The notes under the pieces are model-generated. The model saw nothing but the letters and a program-made list of their open reading frames with translations, had not been told where the DNA came from and made no database searches. DNA of 64,000 bases from Terebella lapidaria (Eukaryota > Annelida > Polychaeta > Terebellida > Terebellidae), in contig OX424560.1 in the NCBI GenBank assembly GCA_949152475.1, forward strand, positions 19,903,106 to 19,967,105, in the 5' to 3' direction. The position numbers and the translations under genes are program-made. Positions 24,915-34,517 of the stretch are shown in pieces. Position 1 is the first letter of the stretch; each line of letters starts with the position of its first letter.

Positions 24915-25303
24915 CAATGTTGGTCCCCAACATGTTCCGCCCGCGCCCAAAACAGCCAAAACCCGACGAAGGCTTCGCATGGCGGGGTCCGGAAGAAGGC
25001 AAGATGGCAACACCCGGAAGTCACGGCGCAAGACTAGGACTTTTGGAAGAATGGGGAACTACCCCCGGACTTACAGAGTAAACTATAATGCGCTTTGCAA
25101 TTTTGAATAAACCCTCATAAACAAGCTAAAATTTTGACCGAGGTGGTCCAAAACCGTGTGATGACCTTGGAAGGTCACCCATTATAAAAGGACGGTGTGC
25201 CGAGTCTTTGGAATATCTTTAAGGTTAAACTTTAAATTTAGAAATTTTGTAAAACGACACACCGAGTGATCAAAAGTGATAGTACCTCTAAAAATGTTGC
25301 CGA

Positions 25304-25356
25304 CCGCCCTGCCGGCCGGCTCCTCAGATCCGCAGAACGGGTCTGAGGCAGGGCGG
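25304..25356. other. Predicted stem-loop in the 3' non-coding part of the LTR element
   Basis: Outer arms CCGCCCTGC (25304-25312) and GCAGGGCGG (25348-25356) are complementary. Inside them CCTCAGATCC (25322-25331) pairs with GGGTCTGAGG (25339-25348) with one mismatch. It lies between the last open frame and the LTR, where an RNA element for export, packaging or 3' processing could sit. The function is inference. Confidence 0.45.
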
Positions 25357-25413
25357 AGCCGCGGAAGCGACTCCGGCACGCCGCCGCACAAGTGCAGCGA
25401 CGAGGCTAGCACC

Positions 25414-27972
25414 CTAGCCTTCCCCCATCGTCATGGGCTCCTCATCCGTGCCGCCTGTCTTGGGGTCTGGCGGCGGTGACGAGTCCCTACGCCGCGGAAG
25501 CAGCGGAGCCGGCAGAGTGAAAGCCGGCTGCACGGGCGGATGAGGCAGGCCCGGTGGAGCTTGCATGGGCTTTTGCGGTGAGCCCTGCAATCCGGGTCCT
25601 GACGGAGCCATCACGACGGAGGCCGGTAGAGAGGTCGCGCCGAGATCTGCAATGGCACGGAACATCTCCACCGTATCGCGAGTGCGCTGTGGACCGGCCG
25701 TCCGTTCTCCCCACACCTGGACTAGGTATGGGTAGATGGCCAGCTCCAAAGCGGCATCCGCGCGCCGGAGAGCCGCCTGGTTCAGGGCGGACGACTCGGG
25801 GTCATCAACGCCCTGGAGTAGGCGAGTCCGAGCGGCCTCGGCTTCGTCGAGACGACGCCGTAGCTGCTCATTCTCAGCCTCCAGGTGCTCCATCCGTGCG
25901 GCTACCTCTGGGGCGGGGGCGGGCGCCCCGGACTGCTCGGCAAGAGCGGCGGCCCGACCCTGGTCGAACGCGCGCCGCTCAATGACGGCCGACAAAGTCC
26001 GGTAGCTCTCTAGGCTCCACCGGGTGCCTTCCATGAGGCCCTGGTCGTATGCGAGATCGCATGCGACACGGGAGGCCTCGGCGCGGCACCGGCTGAACCG
26101 ATCCAGAGAGCTGTCCATCTCCGCCACAAGGTACTCCGCCGCTCGGGTGAGTCGACCACGCTGGGGGTGATCCCAGGGGTGCTCCTCCCGAGCGCGGACC
26201 AACGCGGCTACACCTGCGGACCCCAAGTCACGAATGGCTCGGGGCACCGGCAGGTTCACCAACACTGGGTCACCGGGGATCCGGTCCATACCATCGCGAC
26301 GATGGCCGACCGCCTGGCCTACAGACTCGCGGAAAGTCTCGTAGACGCTGGCGGTCGTGGGACCGAGCCTCCGGCGTACGTCTGCCGTGGCGTCGAGGGG
26401 GTCCAGGTCCAGGGAGGCGGTGCTTTGCCATCCTGCGGACGTCCCCTCAACTACCAACGAGGACGCGGACGTCGACCTCGAGAGAGGTACCGCACGTCCG
26501 CTACTGCTCGCAACCGAGGGAGTCACGCGTGGGGTCCTTGGCGGGACCACCGACGCGGCACTCGAGGAGGCGGAGGTGTCTGCCACCACCCGTCCCTCAG
26601 ACGGACCCGCGGGTACCGTCACCTCGAGCAAGCCCGGGAAATCCTCCTGAGTCAACACACCCGGAGACTGCAGGGGCGTCGTCCCGGCCGGAGTCTTTCC
26701 GGCGGACGAACTCTTCCCCTGAGTCTTTGGCTGGGGGCGCGGCTTAGGAGAAGCCACTCGTGTCTTGGCCGCGATCTGCGGCATCTCTGACACGACCATG
26801 GTCACCCGGTGCCGTTCTTCACCTGCCTGGGTCACCCGCGGTTGACGGACAGCCTCTGCTGCTGTCCGGGCAGCTTCCGACGCCTGAAACTCCACCGGGG
26901 TCTGGCCCATTGTCGCCGTCAGGCGAGCGGTGTAGCTCGAGCCCGCGGACACAACGCCAGACTCCTTCCAGGCATCGTCTATGACGCGCTGTGCAAAGCG
27001 CCATGGACCCCAGTGAAAGAACCGGTTCCTCGTCGTTCCTGACGTGGTCATGAACGACGCCACCCTCGGTGGTATGTATCCAAAATTGAATACAGGCCCC
27101 ACTTCATCACCAACGGTGTGAAGTCCCTCACCGCGGTGTGCACCCGAGCGGTGATTATTCAGGGCCTCCAAACTGGCGAAATATCGTTGCTGAGGTCTAC
27201 TGGAGTAGCACCTCTTGCAAACGAACATTTGCATCCAGGGGTAGTGGTACCCCGCAACATGTCGACTCAAGTGGTCGTAGGAAGGATACCTACGATCCCG
27301 GTTGAGCGCAAGGTGCGGGTCCTCATACCCGTCCAGGGATTTCGGACAGAGTTGGCATATTACACCCTCCTCTGTCTCGGGCGGCAACCCGACACGCTCC
27401 TCGTCCGTGAGTGGACGAGGCCGTGTGAAAGGCGTGTCGGCCGCCGCGCCGGCCGCCGCTGTGCGGCGCCCTTGCGGATCCCTGCCATACCGCGGGAGGA
27501 ACATGTGTCCCTGACGGACTCCAGGGAGTTCGGGGCCCATTTCGGCCCGCAGCCTCTGGATAGAGGGCTGCTCCGAGGACGACCGTTTCTTCTTTTTGGC
27601 CACCCCCGAACGATTCTCCGACCTGGTTTGTCGGGGCACACTCTTCCCGCGCGGGGGCGCGGCCCTCTGTTGCTGCGCAACGAAGGACCGCCGTCCCGCT
27701 TCCAGTGCGGCGTCAGACAGGTGGACCCCGTCTTTCTCCGCGCGCTTCCGGAGGAGTTCTAAACGAAGATCTCCCTCCTTCGGCACGGGACGCCCTCGGT
27801 CCACTGGACTCGACCCCACCTCCGCAGCTCCGGTAGGTTTCTTGGTACCGGAGGGAGAAGAAGAGGAGGTTCTTTTCGGTGCCTGGATAGGCACCCGCTT
27901 ACTGGAACCTCCCGCGCCTGGGCCGGATCCCGCGGAGGCGCCGCCCGCACCAGATCCCGAGGGATTAGGCAT
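25414..27972 (-). CDS. Accessory ORF of the LTR element: zinc-finger and coiled-coil protein, 852 codons
   Basis: This frame lies downstream of integrase, where some LTR elements carry env or other extra genes. The N-terminal 200 residues are rich in Ser, Gly, Lys and Arg, with a KKKKR basic patch near residue 127-130. Two C2H2-like fingers follow: C206-x2-C209 with H238-x4-H243, and C252-x2-C255-x18-H274-x4-H279. A conserved-looking block with FFHWGPWRFAQRVIDDAW lies near 318-335. A low-complexity Ser/Thr/Pro stretch covers about 400-520. A predicted coiled coil at about 688-722 contains HLEAENEQLRRRLDEAEAAR. The C terminus is Pro-rich. I see no signal peptide or transmembrane segment, which argues against env. 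The frame is open over its whole length with GC-rich codon use like gag, suggesting it has been under selection as protein. I do not recognise the family. Its start is the first Met and could be elsewhere. Confidence 0.7.
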   Translation of the reverse strand: MPNPSGSGAGGASAGSGPGAGGSSKRVPIQAPKRTSSSSPSGTKKPTGAAEVGSSPVDRGRPVPKEGDLRLELLRKRAEKDGVHLSDAALEAGRRSFVAQQQRAAPPRGKSVPRQTRSENRSGVAKKKKRSSSEQPSIQRLRAEMGPELPGVRQGHMFLPRYGRDPQGRRTAAAGAAADTPFTRPRPLTDEERVGLPPETEEGVICQLCPKSLDGYEDPHLALNRDRRYPSYDHLSRHVAGYHYPWMQMFVCKRCYSSRPQQRYFASLEALNNHRSGAHRGEGLHTVGDEVGPVFNFGYIPPRVASFMTTSGTTRNRFFHWGPWRFAQRVIDDAWKESGVVSAGSSYTARLTATMGQTPVEFQASEAARTAAEAVRQPRVTQAGEERHRVTMVVSEMPQIAAKTRVASPKPRPQPKTQGKSSSAGKTPAGTTPLQSPGVLTQEDFPGLLEVTVPAGPSEGRVVADTSASSSAASVVPPRTPRVTPSVASSSGRAVPLSRSTSASSLVVEGTSAGWQSTASLDLDPLDATADVRRRLGPTTASVYETFRESVGQAVGHRRDGMDRIPGDPVLVNLPVPRAIRDLGSAGVAALVRAREEHPWDHPQRGRLTRAAEYLVAEMDSSLDRFSRCRAEASRVACDLAYDQGLMEGTRWSLESYRTLSAVIERRAFDQGRAAALAEQSGAPAPAPEVAARMEHLEAENEQLRRRLDEAEAARTRLLQGVDDPESSALNQAALRRADAALELAIYPYLVQVWGERTAGPQRTRDTVEMFRAIADLGATSLPASVVMAPSGPGLQGSPQKPMQAPPGLPHPPVQPAFTLPAPLLPRRRDSSPPPDPKTGGTDEEPMTMGEG

Positions 27973-28862
27973 CTTGGCGTCTCCGGGTTTGGCGGAGGAC
28001 CCTTTCTGGCCACCCGGCTTAGGCGCCAGTGGCTGAGGTCCTCCGGACTTCGATCCGGTTTGAGGCGAGGGGCCGCCGGACTTCTTTTTCCGGTGCGGCC
28101 TCTTCTTCTTCTTCTTCTTCGGAGGCGAGGAGGCCGGGTCCGGGTCGGATCCGGCCTCAGATTGCCCGCGGTCAGAGGCTTCCAGCGCTTGCTGGGCTCT
28201 CCACTGCTTCTGAGCAATCTCAGAACGGGCGATGTAAACCCGTCATCTTGGTTCTCGGTCTCCTTCGAGCCAGACTCCTGTTCCTGAGGCGGCGCTTGGG
28301 ATGCGGCTTCCTCAGCCGCGTCAACCTGCTCCGCCCAAGTCCCAGGGGCCTTCTGGTCGTGCGGACCAGACTCCGCAGGTGCGGACACCGAGGAGTTCTC
28401 GGCGGAACCGGTGTCCGGACGGCTACGGCCATCCGGACGGGTTTCCGCACGAGTACTCTCATCCGGACCCAAAGACGCAAGCATCTCCGGGTGCGGATGC
28501 AACTCAATGTCCACATCCACGAGTCCCGCACCACCGCAGTCCATCACCTCTTCCATACGGGGAAAAGGCGACAGATTCAAGAGCTGCTCGGCGCCTGCCG
28601 TGGCCGAGTCACTCTCTGCGGGGCGGTCCTCCGCGACCTCGCTCTCGGACTCGGTTCCTGTGTAAGAACCAGAGCCGGAGCTGGATTCCGCAGAACCCAC
28701 ATAGGCTCCCCATGGGATGTCCTCGCGGTCATCATCCTCGGGCCTAGACTGGGGTCTCGAGTACGAGTTACCGCGCTCAAGAGACCCCTCTTCCCTCCCT
28801 ACATCACCTTCCCAACCATCGCTGTCTTCAGACATATCAAGCGCTCTAAACGCCGTAAACAC
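27759..28862 (-). CDS. Accessory ORF of the LTR element: acidic then Arg-rich protein, 367 codons
   Basis: A second extra frame, upstream of and overlapping the zinc-finger frame by about 210 bp in a different reading frame. The first 200 residues are acidic and Ser/Glu-rich (SEDSDGWEGDVGREEG, SGSGSYTGTESESE). A basic patch of consecutive Arg residues (RLRRRRRRRG) follows in the C-terminal third. No enzymatic motif, signal peptide or membrane segment is visible. Composition alone suggests a disordered, possibly nucleic-acid-binding protein. The C-terminal part that overlaps the other frame is less certain to be real. No family was recognised. Antisense frames of similar length are shadows of the GC-rich composition. 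Confidence 0.5.
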   Translation of the reverse strand: MFTAFRALDMSEDSDGWEGDVGREEGSLERGNSYSRPQSRPEDDDREDIPWGAYVGSAESSSGSGSYTGTESESEVAEDRPAESDSATAGAEQLLNLSPFPRMEEVMDCGGAGLVDVDIELHPHPEMLASLGPDESTRAETRPDGRSRPDTGSAENSSVSAPAESGPHDQKAPGTWAEQVDAAEEAASQAPPQEQESGSKETENQDDGFTSPVLRLLRSSGEPSKRWKPLTAGNLRPDPTRTRPPRLRRRRRRRGRTGKRSPAAPRLKPDRSPEDLSHWRLSRVARKGPPPNPETPRCLIPRDLVRAAPPRDPAQAREVPVSGCLSRHRKEPPLLLPPVPRNLPELRRWGRVQWTEGVPCRRREIFV

Positions 28863-29139
28863 TGGGAGTCAGATCCGCAGATCTGTCTCCACCAGTGCCG
28901 AGCGCTTGAATGACCAGAAGGTGTCGAGTTACATCGATTATAGGCATCAAGTGTTGGCAGTTATACTGCACACGCATCGTATGACGCGTTCCCGTGGAAA
29001 CGTCTGTTCACTGCATCTACCCGATCGACAGACAAAAGGACGTTTTACACTCCCGCATTCCCATACACGCATCTCCCCCCGGTGACTCCTATCGTGCCAT
29101 GTATACGGGTGGCTTGTGTACACAAGCCATCCCGGGGGA

Positions 29140-29620
29140 ACCCGCTAAAATACTACAGTAATTAACAGCAGTCATTAGCAATAGCTTTCGCACTGGCGAT
29201 CAATGACGTGAAGTTAATCACCCTCGCAGGTTAAAGATTGTATACAATGTATCAAAAAGCCAAACTACTTGTGGGTGTTACGATTATGTCACCCTATCAG
29301 CAGCGATAAATAAAAATTTAACACCGCTCAAGCAGCAATGAAAATAAATCCACCACCGCTTGCATTCTTTTCATAGATCACGGCATACAGCCTTCGATAC
29401 AATGTACACAATCTCCTACACCCCTCTTGCGAAAGCAGAAATCTCCCGATTTCTTACTCTCTATTGCACCAAGGACAAGAGATATATCACTAAACTTTCT
29501 CATATATTTGATAAATGAGTAAGAATAGCATTTCCACGGGAAACACGCACACACTTGTGGCTTATAATCCTCCCATAAATAATAAATGAGATGGAAAATA
29601 AACAAAATCACTCCCCATAG
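29140..29620. other. AT-rich island between integrase and the accessory frames
   Basis: This stretch is markedly poorer in GC than the rest of the LTR element and holds no sizeable frame. It could be a non-coding spacer, a regulatory region for the downstream frames, or foreign sequence acquired by the element. I see no inverted repeats or target duplication that would mark it as a separate insertion. Confidence 0.5.
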
Positions 29621-29829
29621 TCGCTGGCACGCTTACAGGGCGATCGGACATACCCATGACGTCCGGACAGACAATCGGGCGCCCTATGGGCGTTTGCAAA
29701 GCGCCCACTAGCATCCCCGACGTACTGCCCGGCCGCGGAGCGGTGCCCGGTCCAGCCCAGAGCCTCCTCAAACGACTACCGGAGCGCGGAGCCGATAGAT
29801 TAGACGCGGAGCCGGCATGGTCCATAACC

Positions 29830-31311
29830 TCAATGGTTAGGGGGCGAACCCTTCATACAGGGAGCATCATAGTAGCGCACCTTGTCGCCTTCCGCAAAAG
29901 CTGGCCTACCCTTAGCATGGGCGTCATAGCCTCGCTTCTGCCGGATGGCAGACTTGTCCAGGCGCGCGCGCGCGAAATCATGGGCGTTCGCCAGGGCGCG
30001 GCAAATCCACTCCACGTACTCCGGACCGCACTGGGGTACTGCGCCGGTCTCTGCCGCAGTTGGATACATAATATCCACGGGCAAATTTAGCTCCCGGCCG
30101 TACAACATCGCGTGCGGAGTAACTCCGGTCGAAGAGTGGACCGACGACCTGTACGCCATTAAGACATACGGGAGGTGGTCATCCCAATCATTCGCACGAT
30201 CGTTCACAAAGGCCGCCAGCATATTGAGGACCGATCGATTAAAGCGTTCGACCTGGCCATCAGACTGGGGCCTGTAGGGGGTGGTCCGCACCTTGGTACT
30301 GCCTAGCGTCTGTGCTAGGTTTCGGAACAGGTTGCTCTCAAATTGCGTGCCCTGATCCGAATGTACCTGTTTAGGTACCCCATGGTACACCACCCATCTA
30401 TTCACCAATAACGGAGCTACCTCGTCCGCAGTCTGGCGGCGCAGTGGATAGGCGTCGGTATACTTGGTAAAATAGTCGGATATCACCAGGATGTACCGGA
30501 AACCGCGCGGGGTGACCCGGTGGGTATCCAGTATATCCAAAGCTATCCGATCAAACGGCGCGCCCGCCTTAACCGTGGTTAAGGGGTGGCGGCCAGGAGT
30601 CGGAACTCCTTTGCGAGCTTGACACCGAGGGCAGGCTGCGCACCACCGTTGCACGTCCAAGCTGCTACCAGGCCAATGAAAGTGCTGTTGTAGCCTATGG
30701 ACGGTCCTCCGGATTCCCAAGTGACCGGTCACCCGGAGGTCATGCAACTGGTGGAGTACTTCTTTCCGCAGCTCCGCCGGAAGCACCAACTGCCATATTG
30801 GAGGCAGTGGGGTCGGTGGCTCATAGCGCCGGTATAAGAGGCCATCCCTCAAGGAGAGTCGTTCCCACTGAGATACTAGAGACAAAGTCTCCTCCCTGTA
30901 GGTCTTTCGCTCATCCTTCGAGGGCTTCTGGCCGGCCTCAAGGGCTGTAATTACCGGTGCCAGAGCTCTGTCAGCTCTTTGCGTCGCAGCTATCTGCGCC
31001 GGAGAGTAGCCACCCAAGTAATTAGGCTCCTCATCCGTCGCGTCCGGCACCGGGGCCACTACCAAGGCCTGCCGGAGTCCCGAGAAGGCGTTAGCCTGCT
31101 CGGCGGACCAAACAAAATCGGCGCCCTTTTCCGTGAGGATAGTAAGGGGACGCGCGATCTCCGCAAAGCCGCGAATAAACCTGCGGTGGTAGCTCGCGAA
31201 GCCCAAAAAGGACCTCACGTCCGCCACGTTGCAGGGCGGAGGCCATTTCTGTACGGCCGCCACCTTTGCGGGGTCTGGTCTCACTCCGGTGCCCGTTACC
31301 ATGAAGCCCAA
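29830..31311 (-). CDS. Pol part of the LTR element: end of RT region plus integrase
   Basis: Residues 12-85 match the tail of a Ty3/Gypsy reverse transcriptase (KVAAVQKWPPPCNVADVRSF, LGFASYHRRFIRGFA, RPLTILT). The integrase follows. Its HHCC zinc-binding domain uses H190, H197, C224 and C227. The catalytic core has D259, D319 (HSDQGTQFES) and E355 (DGQVERFN), giving D-x59-D-x35-E spacing. The C-terminal part has YDAHAKGR and GDKVRYYD, as in the basic end of Gypsy integrases. The integrase would insert the element DNA into the host genome. This part of pol belongs to a broken element. Family assignment to Ty3/Gypsy rather than BEL/Pao rests on the RT tail and integrase motifs. Confidence 0.9.
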   Translation of the reverse strand: MGFMVTGTGVRPDPAKVAAVQKWPPPCNVADVRSFLGFASYHRRFIRGFAEIARPLTILTEKGADFVWSAEQANAFSGLRQALVVAPVPDATDEEPNYLGGYSPAQIAATQRADRALAPVITALEAGQKPSKDERKTYREETLSLVSQWERLSLRDGLLYRRYEPPTPLPPIWQLVLPAELRKEVLHQLHDLRVTGHLGIRRTVHRLQQHFHWPGSSLDVQRWCAACPRCQARKGVPTPGRHPLTTVKAGAPFDRIALDILDTHRVTPRGFRYILVISDYFTKYTDAYPLRRQTADEVAPLLVNRWVVYHGVPKQVHSDQGTQFESNLFRNLAQTLGSTKVRTTPYRPQSDGQVERFNRSVLNMLAAFVNDRANDWDDHLPYVLMAYRSSVHSSTGVTPHAMLYGRELNLPVDIMYPTAAETGAVPQCGPEYVEWICRALANAHDFARARLDKSAIRQKRGYDAHAKGRPAFAEGDKVRYYDAPCMKGSPPNH

Positions 31312-32422
31312 GTACAGGATTTCCTGCGCGGGAAGACGCGGGAATAGCAGTAGCTGCTATGCATCCGCGCTTCAGTACAATCGGAGCATCCGTAGGATTC
31401 ACCACGAGGATGGGCATCGCGCGGGGGTTGGACATGACCAGGGCCCCACCCAGCACGAGCCCAGTTCTTGCGGCGAAACTGCTCACGGGTTGCACTATAC
31501 ACGGTCGACCATCGAGGGGCATGCGGGGACGACGCGGCCTCGTCTCGATGATCATCTCACTCATCGGTGGCACTACTACAGTGCGCGATGTCCGCATCTG
31601 GAATGAATGCATCGGGCCCGAGCGGAAGAGGAAGTGTGTGTCCTCTCCCATCCGGAACTCGCCAGCACTAAAGTTGGCAATCACCCGGTGGGCCCGTAGA
31701 AAATTCATCCCAATAATCCCGGCCGCTCCGATATCCGCCACGATCGTCTCTGTCAGATACACCTTGTCCCCAAGGGTAATAGGCAGATCGATGATGCCAT
31801 GGATACCGATGCGGTTGTCTCCCGCTCCGTAGAGCTTATACGGTCCGGGATCCCGCAACTCGAGGTTGCGGAGCGCGGGCTCCTTCCTAAACGTTCCGGC
31901 GGCCACGAGGGTCACCTCCGAGCCTGAGTCTACGAGGAACCGGACCGGCTCCCGTCCGAAGGACAGGGGCAGGTACCAGCAAGGGTCCCTCACCAGCGCG
32001 CAGGTAGGGCGATACCTTTCGCACGCGCTGGGCTCATCTACGGAGTCCTCGCCATCCGCCTCAGCCGCGGAGGAGCTGGACTGATCTCCAAGGACTACTT
32101 CCGGAGAAGTCATATCTACTTGGGGTTCGTCCTGCTCATCAGCGGGTGGGGCGGCATCGTTTGCCACCGAACAACTATCCCCGGACGTAGTGTTGGTCGC
32201 CACCACGTCCGGATCTAGTTTCCCTGTCGCGGGTTCCGGTTCTGTTGTCCCGGAGGACCAGACCGGAAGGAATTCCTCCGTTGCGGGCCAGGAAGGTTTC
32301 CCTGGTATCCGCGCGACCGCAGGCGTTCCAACAACTCTGGACACTTCAGCCAAAAGTGTCCCTGCTTTCCGCAGAAGTAGCAGGGACGGTTCTGGGCCGG
32401 TCCGGAGGTGAACGCGCAACAT
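31091..32422 (-). CDS. Protease region of the LTR element
   Basis: The frame holds an aspartic protease fold typical of retroelements. The catalytic motif is FLVDSGSEVTLV with D165-S166-G167, and the second signature IIGMNFL is at 236-242, equivalent to the usual ILG-x-D/N-F-L. An acidic linker precedes it at about 60-135. It overlaps gag by about 200 bp in another frame, the layout in which Ty3/Gypsy elements make Gag-Pol by programmed frameshifting. The protease would cut Gag and Pol polyproteins in the particle. The frame belongs to a broken element. Confidence 0.85.
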   Translation of the reverse strand: MLRVHLRTGPEPSLLLLRKAGTLLAEVSRVVGTPAVARIPGKPSWPATEEFLPVWSSGTTEPEPATGKLDPDVVATNTTSGDSCSVANDAAPPADEQDEPQVDMTSPEVVLGDQSSSSAAEADGEDSVDEPSACERYRPTCALVRDPCWYLPLSFGREPVRFLVDSGSEVTLVAAGTFRKEPALRNLELRDPGPYKLYGAGDNRIGIHGIIDLPITLGDKVYLTETIVADIGAAGIIGMNFLRAHRVIANFSAGEFRMGEDTHFLFRSGPMHSFQMRTSRTVVVPPMSEMIIETRPRRPRMPLDGRPCIVQPVSSFAARTGLVLGGALVMSNPRAMPILVVNPTDAPIVLKRGCIAATAIPASSRAGNPVLGLHGNGHRSETRPRKGGGRTEMASALQRGGREVLFGLRELPPQVYSRLCGDRASPYYPHGKGRRFCLVRRAG

Positions 32423-34428
32423 TCTGCGGGTCCCGGAGCTTCGATCCCGGCGCAGTGCGCAATCATCTGCGCGGCGCCGAGGTCATATTCCTCCATGTCG
32501 TACTCGTCCGAAGGCGAGCACGGCGCGGCGACTGGTGCCGCATGTGCGGGCGCCCCTGTAGAGGGTGCCGGCGCACTAACCCGCTGCGGGGTAGGTTCCC
32601 TGGCGGGTTCCCGGATGACCGGGTCCTGCCACGGGGTTACCTGCGATGCTTTAACCGGAGGAGGAGTCGCCGCCTGCGCGGGTACAGCCGAGGCCGGAGC
32701 CGGGGCTGGAGGCAACTGTCTAGGGCGGACAGCCACCTCAAGCGCAAGCGCGGAGTCTATTGCCTCCTCCATCGATCGCTTTTCATGGGTGGCCAGCCCG
32801 TACGCTAGGTGGTAAGGCTGGCCATCGATGAACTGATCGATCAGCATCGTCTCAAACCGTCTGAAGTCCATGTCCGGAAAAGCTCTCCGGCCGAGTATGC
32901 GTAGGTTGAACGCATAGTCTGTCACGGACTCAGTCGGCTGGCGGATACGCGCCTTGAACTCTCGTTCAGACTGCCGCCGATTGGTCGTCGGCGTGAACAG
33001 CAGGCGAAGTTGACGAGCAACCTCGCCGAACGTCACTGTTCCCACCGGCAGACACGGCATCACGCGGAGAGCTTTTCCTTCCAAGCTCCCCACGAGGACG
33101 TGTCCAGCTTCATGCTGGGACCATCCTTCGTACACGGCGGTACGCCATACCTGGAGCAAGTAGTCCTCCAAGTCGGCGTTATCCCCGTTGAACCGTTTCC
33201 GCCACGAAGAGTGGTCGGGCCCGTCATCGCGTTTGCTACGCGCCCGACGTGCGGTCCCGGCTCCGGGGTCGTCCGTGTACAGCGGCAAGTTCCGCGCGCT
33301 TCCTGCGCCTGCGGCGGAGTCTGCCGGAGCAAACATCGACGTCGCGGACGGAGGAGCAGGGAAGCTCACGTTTGCCGCCGGGGTCATTCCCGCTAAAAAC
33401 CCACTCTGGCTAGGTGCGGGCGGGGCTCCCATCGAACCTACTGGGTAGGCTCCAGAAGGGGCGGCAAAGCTTGGGGCCGAAGCCACCTGTTGCCACTGCC
33501 CGTCCGACACACTGTACGTGCCAGGGTAAGTCGGCCACGCGGCTTGCGCTCCAACCGTCGGAACGGTCGACGCGGTCGCCAACGTGGTGCCTCCGAGCCG
33601 CGGGGCAGGCGCGGGTCCCATTGCGGGGGCCACTGGCGCCTGCGGACTCGGCAGGACTTGGGGAGGGGCTACTGGCCCAGACATCCCCGGACTTGAGATG
33701 GCCGACGGGTCAACGCTCGAAGGCGGCTGATTCCGCTTGAACAGTACAAGCGCCTCGGATATCAGCCACCTCTCCCTCTCCGTCAAAGGCCCCGAGTTGC
33801 CTTGTGACAGCGGAGAGGGGGAACGGTTCCGCCAGTCTGATCGTCCCTGATGGGGCGACCGGGCGCGGTCATAGCGCCCTAGAGGAGCCAGCTCACTCAG
33901 AGTGTGGGTGAGCTGGTCCATCCCGCCTGACGCGGACTGCCTGGATTCACGGCCGGGAGCCCTTGCAGGAGCTCTTCCGGCTGGATGTGGCATCCAGTAC
34001 TGCTGATCCGCTTGCCCGGAGGTACTCGGGCCGGCTACCACTCGATCCCGGACATCCGGAGATGTCCCCTGAAAGAGCGTCGCCTGCCACGACTGCCGTC
34101 CGGACTTAGGCGGGCGCGGGGTAGCGCCGTTGCCAGCTCCACCTACTGCGCCTAACGGATCAGGGCCAGGCCCTGATAGCAATCTCTGTTGCTGCCCCTC
34201 AGGGCGCGACTCTACGTCCGAAGACGGAGCCAGGGACGCCGGAGTCGTCTCCGCGGACGGGGTCTTGTCCACGGAGGTTTCTGCGCGTTCCTTCCGGCCA
34301 CCGGAGTCATCCGGAGACGTCTCACGGTGGCTGTCGCGCGACCGGGTGTGGTCCGCGACATTTCCACCCTTATCCCTCCCCTTGGGTTCATCGGCCTTAT
34401 CTTTGGCCTTGTCTCTTTCTTTTGCCAT
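32215..34428 (-). CDS. gag: Gag of the LTR element, 737 codons
   Basis: This is the first frame after the 5' LTR, starting about 112 bp inside it at MAKERDKAKDK. The N-terminal half is long, Pro/Ser/Gly-rich and low in complexity. A Retrotrans_gag-type capsid region follows at about residues 410-580 (WRKRFNGDNADLEDYLLQVW, LRLLFTPTTNRRQSEREFKA, ESVTDYAFNLRILGRRAF, MLIDQFIDG). A CCHC zinc knuckle sits near the C terminus: C683-x2-C686-x4-H691-x4-C696 (CYFCGKQGHFWLKC). Gag would form the particle and bind the RNA through the knuckle. The reading frame looks open throughout. It is longer than many Gypsy Gags because of the disordered N-terminal half. Confidence 0.9.
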   Translation of the reverse strand: MAKERDKAKDKADEPKGRDKGGNVADHTRSRDSHRETSPDDSGGRKERAETSVDKTPSAETTPASLAPSSDVESRPEGQQQRLLSGPGPDPLGAVGGAGNGATPRPPKSGRQSWQATLFQGTSPDVRDRVVAGPSTSGQADQQYWMPHPAGRAPARAPGRESRQSASGGMDQLTHTLSELAPLGRYDRARSPHQGRSDWRNRSPSPLSQGNSGPLTERERWLISEALVLFKRNQPPSSVDPSAISSPGMSGPVAPPQVLPSPQAPVAPAMGPAPAPRLGGTTLATASTVPTVGAQAAWPTYPGTYSVSDGQWQQVASAPSFAAPSGAYPVGSMGAPPAPSQSGFLAGMTPAANVSFPAPPSATSMFAPADSAAGAGSARNLPLYTDDPGAGTARRARSKRDDGPDHSSWRKRFNGDNADLEDYLLQVWRTAVYEGWSQHEAGHVLVGSLEGKALRVMPCLPVGTVTFGEVARQLRLLFTPTTNRRQSEREFKARIRQPTESVTDYAFNLRILGRRAFPDMDFRRFETMLIDQFIDGQPYHLAYGLATHEKRSMEEAIDSALALEVAVRPRQLPPAPAPASAVPAQAATPPPVKASQVTPWQDPVIREPAREPTPQRVSAPAPSTGAPAHAAPVAAPCSPSDEYDMEEYDLGAAQMIAHCAGIEAPGPAECCAFTSGPAQNRPCYFCGKQGHFWLKCPELLERLRSRGYQGNLPGPQRRNSFRSGPPGQQNRNPRQGN

Positions 34429-34517
34429 TCTTCGAGTTGTCCTTGAGGAGCGGGCGATCCCCAGGGACGAAGGAGGCTACAACGCTGTGACGGTAGGCTG
34501 CGATGGAACACTGTCGG

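Noticed and set aside
25414-28862. Envelope gene in the LTR element
   Set aside because: No signal peptide, transmembrane segment or fusion-type region; zinc-finger-like motifs and disordered stretches do not fit env.
25554-28913. Plus-strand frames up to 294 codons opposite the accessory frames
   Set aside because: Antisense shadows caused by high GC; the minus-strand frames carry the domain-like features.
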